A DNA stretch of 15,966 bases from Candidatus Heimdallarchaeota archaeon (lineage in GTDB: Archaea; Asgardarchaeota; Heimdallarchaeia; JABLTI01): positions 1-15,966 of the forward strand of contig JAUVZH010000019.1 in NCBI GenBank assembly GCA_030602675.1. Reading direction: 5' to 3'. The notes under the pieces are model-generated. The model saw nothing but the letters and a program-made list of their open reading frames with translations, did not search any database and had not been told where the DNA came from. Below, piece after piece: positions 13,876 through 15,966 of the stretch (position 1 is its first letter; every line of letters starts with the position of its first letter). The translations under genes were made by a program, and so were the position numbers.

Positions 13876-14442
13876 TTAAGGTTCAGGTGGTTTAATCGAA
13901 CAAATCTTGCTCATCTGACCAGTTAATACTTTTACTTCATGCTTATCAGACATTACACCAGTTATTTCTTCTTTGAAAGAACCTTTCTTGTCTGTTTTTT
14001 TAGTGTATATCTGCTGATTCGTTTCTGGATCGAGTCCAAAAAACAATGAAATTTTTGGAGAAGCATCTAAACGTATTATTTCTTGTTTTAGTTTAGCGAC
14101 TTTTTTAAACTCTATCTGAGCCTTTTTTGATTTGTGTGTAATAATTATTTCTTGCCCCTTATCTCCGTCTGTAAAGATGTTCCCATTAAGTGAACCTATC
14201 AATTGCAAAATTTTACTCTTTTTAGGATCAACAACTTCCAGAGTATTATTACCTGGATGACCAATAGCTGTGAACGTCAATGTGCCAGTTTTGAAGAAGG
14301 TTTTGTCTTGTGGAGGGAATGCAGCAAATCTAACCTTCGCACCCTTAAAATCTTTAAATCCATTTATTGAAACCTTTAATCCAATCTCTTTTCTTGTTGG
14401 ATCATATTTTTCTGTAACTTGGAATGATATTGAATATGTCAA
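13876..14442 (-). CDS. Beta-rich protein of unknown function
   Basis: Not recognised; 188 residues. The start is a TTG at 14442 with GGGG 9 nt upstream; no internal ATG occurs until near the C-terminus, so a shorter form is unlikely. There is no signal peptide or membrane helix. The sequence alternates short beta-prone stretches (SISFQVTEKY, EIGLKVSINGF, AKVRFAAFP, TLTFTAIGH, EIIITHKSK, AQIEFKKV, KISLFFGLD) with Gly/Asp/Lys turns, suggesting a beta-sandwich or barrel in two parts (about 1-118 and 119-188). It is Lys-rich with one Cys (Cys182) near the end and a Pro-rich tail (KPPEP). It lies 100 bp upstream of tldD on the same strand, but tldD has its own TATA box, so a functional link is not shown. 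Confidence 0.7.
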   Translation of the reverse strand: MTYSISFQVTEKYDPTRKEIGLKVSINGFKDFKGAKVRFAAFPPQDKTFFKTGTLTFTAIGHPGNNTLEVVDPKKSKILQLIGSLNGNIFTDGDKGQEIIITHKSKKAQIEFKKVAKLKQEIIRLDASPKISLFFGLDPETNQQIYTKKTDKKGSFKEEITGVMSDKHEVKVLTGQMSKICSIKPPEP

Positions 14443-14556
14443 ATATTTTTGCCCCTTACTTTTGTTAGCAATTGATAAACTAGTAAGACATTACACTCAC
14501 TAAGATAAATAAATTGCCTAAATAGTTGACGAGTTTTTAAACAGGAATTATTAACC

Positions 14557-14883
14557 TTAGTCTTCTATTGGCAAGCTATCAGCTATATTGTAATAATGGA
14601 TTGCCAAATCATCTTCTTCTAACAGAGCATATAATGCACTTATCCTTATCCAAGCAATTTTATTTGTTGGATCCTTTGATGCTGCTTCATGCCAGCATTT
14701 CAATGAACTTTCAAACTGTGCTTGATAAAATAAGGATTCAGCTAACCAACGCCAATAGTTTGGATCTGAACTATTTTCCTCAATAATTGCATTGGAAAAA
14801 ATTTCTGTTGCAGTTAAAAAGTCTCGATTTTCTAAAGCAAATTTTCCTTTTTCGATTAAACTTTCTTTTAAGTCACATGCCAT
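14557..14883 (-). CDS. Small TPR-repeat protein
   Basis: A 108-residue protein made almost entirely of tetratricopeptide-like helical pairs, at about 9-42 (GKFALENRDFLTATEIFSNA), 43-76 (WLAESLFYQAQFESSLKCWHEA, ending DPTN) and an incomplete third at 77-106 (ISALYALLEEDDLAIHYYNIA). Each shows the small-residue and aromatic spacing of TPRs and the D-P turn between repeats. Such proteins are adaptors that bind peptides or other proteins; the partner here is unknown. The start ATG at 14883 has no convincing SD. It is preceded by a short inverted repeat at the predicted transcription start. Confidence 0.8.
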   Translation of the reverse strand: MACDLKESLIEKGKFALENRDFLTATEIFSNAIIEENSSDPNYWRWLAESLFYQAQFESSLKCWHEAASKDPTNKIAWIRISALYALLEEDDLAIHYYNIADSLPIED

Positions 14884-14905
14884 CTTATTTTGACCCTTTC
14901 TCTTC

Positions 14906-14923
14906 TAGGAGAACCGACTCCTA
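14906..14923. repeat. Short inverted repeat near the TPR gene's predicted transcription start
   Basis: Arms TAGGAG (14906-14911) and CTCCTA (14918-14923) with a 6-nt spacer. A TATA-like CTTTTTAAAG (14943-14952, minus strand) would start transcription near 14921, at the edge of the repeat, so it may be an operator or the first hairpin of the mRNA. Confidence 0.3.
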
Positions 14924-15025
14924 AGTTATTCTTAGTAGTTTTCTTTAAAAAGCAATAACTTGAGATGGAGGTGACTGAAAGTATTCGAACTAGGTCACTA
15001 ATACACTATTAAATGAAGAGTTAAA

Positions 15026-15037
15026 GGGGATTACCCC
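15026..15037 (-). terminator. GGGG-ATTA-CCCC hairpin downstream of the membrane-protein gene
   Basis: A 4-bp G/C stem with a 4-nt loop (extendable past an A-A mismatch by 3 more pairs), about 31 bp past the stop of the 15068-15652 gene and followed by TTTAAC on the minus strand. A weak terminator candidate. Confidence 0.25.
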
Positions 15038-15051
15038 ATTAATCAGCTTCT

Positions 15052-15071
15052 ATAAGAAAAAAATTTCTTAT
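15052..15071 (-). terminator. Stop-codon-spanning stem-loop with T-run
   Basis: Arms ATAAGAAA (15052-15059) and TTTCTTAT (15064-15071) with a 4-nt spacer include the TAA stop of the membrane-protein gene; the minus strand carries a run of seven T here. Archaeal terminators are T-rich, so a transcription-stop role is plausible. Confidence 0.35.
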
Positions 15072-15652
15072 CTTCGACCATAACCATAGGAATATCCAGG
15101 AGAATAGTAGTAGGATTCCTTCTTCTTGGATGTAAAGGCAATGATACTAGTTGCCAATAAGAACAATGCTGTAATTGGTATTGGGAAGAATAGGACATTT
15201 GGATCAGATGAATAGTATTGATTCATTGCCAAATACCAAACTAAAGCTTGTAAACCATCTGCAATAAAGGCTAATAAGAAGAATATTCCTGAGATTTTTA
15301 CTCTAAAGAATGCAACAATAATTCCTATTAGAAGAATTCCCATACCGACATACCACAAGATCATCATAAAAGTTCCTGCGGCCATTCCTAAAACTTGTTC
15401 GCTAGAAAATGCATCATTCCATGCACTTGGATTGAAAATATTTTCGCCAGTACTTGTAAACTTGAAGAAGTTAAAACCGGGATTATCAATATAGTCTCCA
15501 ATTTTGGCATCATAGAATCTACCATGGAACACTAGTGAGAAATCCGGTTCAGAACCGCTTGTGTCTGCTACATAATAAAGGCTTACTGGAATTAACACGA
15601 GGGATAATGCTGCAAAGACTATAACTATTACTTTACCCAATTCACTCACCAT
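15068..15652 (-). CDS. Four-helix membrane protein with Tyr/Gly-rich tail, unknown function
   Basis: Not recognised; 194 residues. Hydrophobic helices lie at about 7-28, 88-115, 119-141 and 154-174. Between the first and second helix is a polar loop of about 60 residues (TSGSEPDFSLVFHGRFYDAK and on), probably outside the cell; the first helix may act as a signal anchor. After the fourth helix comes a basic KKKES and a short tail dense in Tyr, Gly and Ser (YYYSPGYSYGYGRR), likely cytoplasmic by the positive-inside rule. The start ATG at 15652 has no upstream SD but sits about 42 bp after a TATA-like box. Alternatively, GGTGA immediately after the ATG could serve a TTG four codons on (15640), which still leaves the first helix intact. 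Confidence 0.78.
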   Translation of the reverse strand: MVSELGKVIVIVFAALSLVLIPVSLYYVADTSGSEPDFSLVFHGRFYDAKIGDYIDNPGFNFFKFTSTGENIFNPSAWNDAFSSEQVLGMAAGTFMMILWYVGMGILLIGIIVAFFRVKISGIFFLLAFIADGLQALVWYLAMNQYYSSDPNVLFFPIPITALFLLATSIIAFTSKKKESYYYSPGYSYGYGRR

Positions 15653-15689
15653 AATAATTTGTTTAATCTAATGATAATTGCAATGTTCG

Positions 15690-15700
15690 TATATTAAATC
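15690..15700 (-). promoter_or_regulatory. TATA-like box for the membrane-protein gene
   Basis: The minus strand reads GATTTAATATACG around here, centred about 42 bp before the ATG at 15652, predicting a short leader. Confidence 0.4.
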
Positions 15701-15747
15701 CTTTGTTTTCAGACCTTTTTTTGCAAATTTCCAATTTTAAATGTTTA

Positions 15748-15785
15748 CTTTAAACTCATGGGGCCCCATTATAGCTTGTTTAAAG
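15748..15785. repeat. Nested inverted repeat around a GGGGCCCC palindrome
   Basis: A perfect 12-bp palindrome (ATGGGGCCCCAT, 15758-15769) is flanked by complementary arms CTTTAAAC (15748-15755) and GTTTAAAG (15778-15785). It is a G/C island in AT-rich intergenic DNA, between the possible gene end at 15834 and the promoter of the membrane-protein gene. It could be a terminator for the upstream minus-strand gene or a protein-binding site. Apart from this and the TATA-like box, the 15653-15833 gap shows nothing recognisable. Confidence 0.5.
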
Positions 15786-15833
15786 CTCTTCTATTGGATA
15801 TTTTTCGAACTAGGGATTCTTGTTGGGTGATAT

Positions 15834-15966
15834 TTAGACACTTATAGGTGCAACACTATTTATCAGGGGAAGGAATGGTGTGTTGCTATCAAGGTCTTCT
15901 CTTTTTGTTCTAGTTCTTGTTGGATCGTTTCGCTCTTCAGTTTGTCTACTTCTACAACTACTATAG
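15834..15966 (-). CDS. Possible C-terminal end of a gene entering from the right edge
   Basis: On the minus strand one frame is open from the window edge for 43 codons to a TAA at 15834-15836. It encodes a hydrophilic, Arg/Thr/Asp-rich stretch (RQTEERNDPTRTRTKRED) followed by a hydrophobic end (PFLPLINSVAPISV). It is AGA-rich, as expected for AT-rich archaeal genes, but a frame this short could be open by chance. No family is recognisable. Confidence 0.33.
   Translation of the reverse strand, partial: YSSCRSRQTEERNDPTRTRTKREDLDSNTPFLPLINSVAPISV

Noticed and set aside
14980..14995. TTCGAA sequence resembling a tRNA T-loop
   Set aside because: No flanking complementary T-stem, acceptor stem or anticodon arm could be found.
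14967..15012. Perfect-looking GGAGGTGA on the plus strand with a short GTG frame
   Set aside because: The frame is only 13 codons, overlaps its own SD, and lies in the leader region of a minus-strand gene; likely chance.
15880..15966. 29-codon plus-strand frame ending exactly at the window edge
   Set aside because: Short, Leu/Val/Ser-rich, no ribosome-binding site at proper spacing; the minus-strand frame is the better candidate.
1..15966. CRISPR arrays, insertion sequences, prophage or toxin-antitoxin genes
   Set aside because: No regularly spaced direct repeats, transposase or integrase motifs, or paired small toxin genes were seen.

Overview
The window is AT-rich DNA and almost certainly archaeal. 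It carries a replication factor C large subunit and a FEN-1 flap nuclease, both ending in PCNA-interacting (PIP) peptides. It also has an XPD/Rad3-type iron-sulfur helicase, a KaiC/RadA-like ATPase, a TldD/TldE pair and a CDP-alcohol phosphatidyltransferase of the serine type. TATA-like boxes lie about 40-65 bp upstream of many starts, Shine-Dalgarno motifs are of the GGTGA/GGAG kind, and several starts are TTG. The V4R domains and the overall style would fit an Asgard-type archaeon, but that lineage call is inference; nothing in the window proves it. No rRNA, tRNA, CRISPR array, insertion sequence or prophage gene was seen.

Layout. Nearly everything is on the minus strand. At the left edge is the N-terminal part of an exported protein (1-365). 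Leftward-reading genes follow: an Fe-S helicase (465-2279), rfcL (2490-4052), a KaiC-like protein with a degenerate P-loop (4184-4954), a phosphatidyltransferase (5033-5926), a PrxQ/Bcp peroxiredoxin (6029-6526), a thioredoxin-V4R-V4R fusion (6541-8034) and a small helical protein (8268-8576). One small plus-strand gene of unknown function (8845-9201) sits before a leftward MazG-superfamily pyrophosphohydrolase (9347-9679), which is divergent from plus-strand fen1 (9801-10859). fen1 converges on the tldD-tldE operon (10897-13775) with a strong stem-loop between them. Beyond are a beta-rich unknown (13876-14442), a TPR protein (14557-14883), a four-helix membrane protein with a Tyr/Gly tail (15068-15652) and a possible C-terminal gene fragment at the right edge (15834-15966).

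How the genes work together. RfcL loads the PCNA clamp, FEN-1 trims flaps on it and the XPD-like helicase acts in repair or DNA unwinding, so the window mixes DNA-maintenance genes with redox and housekeeping ones. The tightest functional units are tldD-tldE (5 nt apart) and the V4R fusion with its peroxiredoxin (14 nt apart). The second pair is the most interesting unit: a dithiol domain, two cysteine-rich ligand-binding domains and a thiol peroxidase in one apparent transcript. Several starts were moved downstream from the longest possible frame (the KaiC-like gene, the 8268-8576 gene, the 8845-9201 gene, fen1 and tldE) because of ribosome-binding sites, TATA positions or family N-termini.
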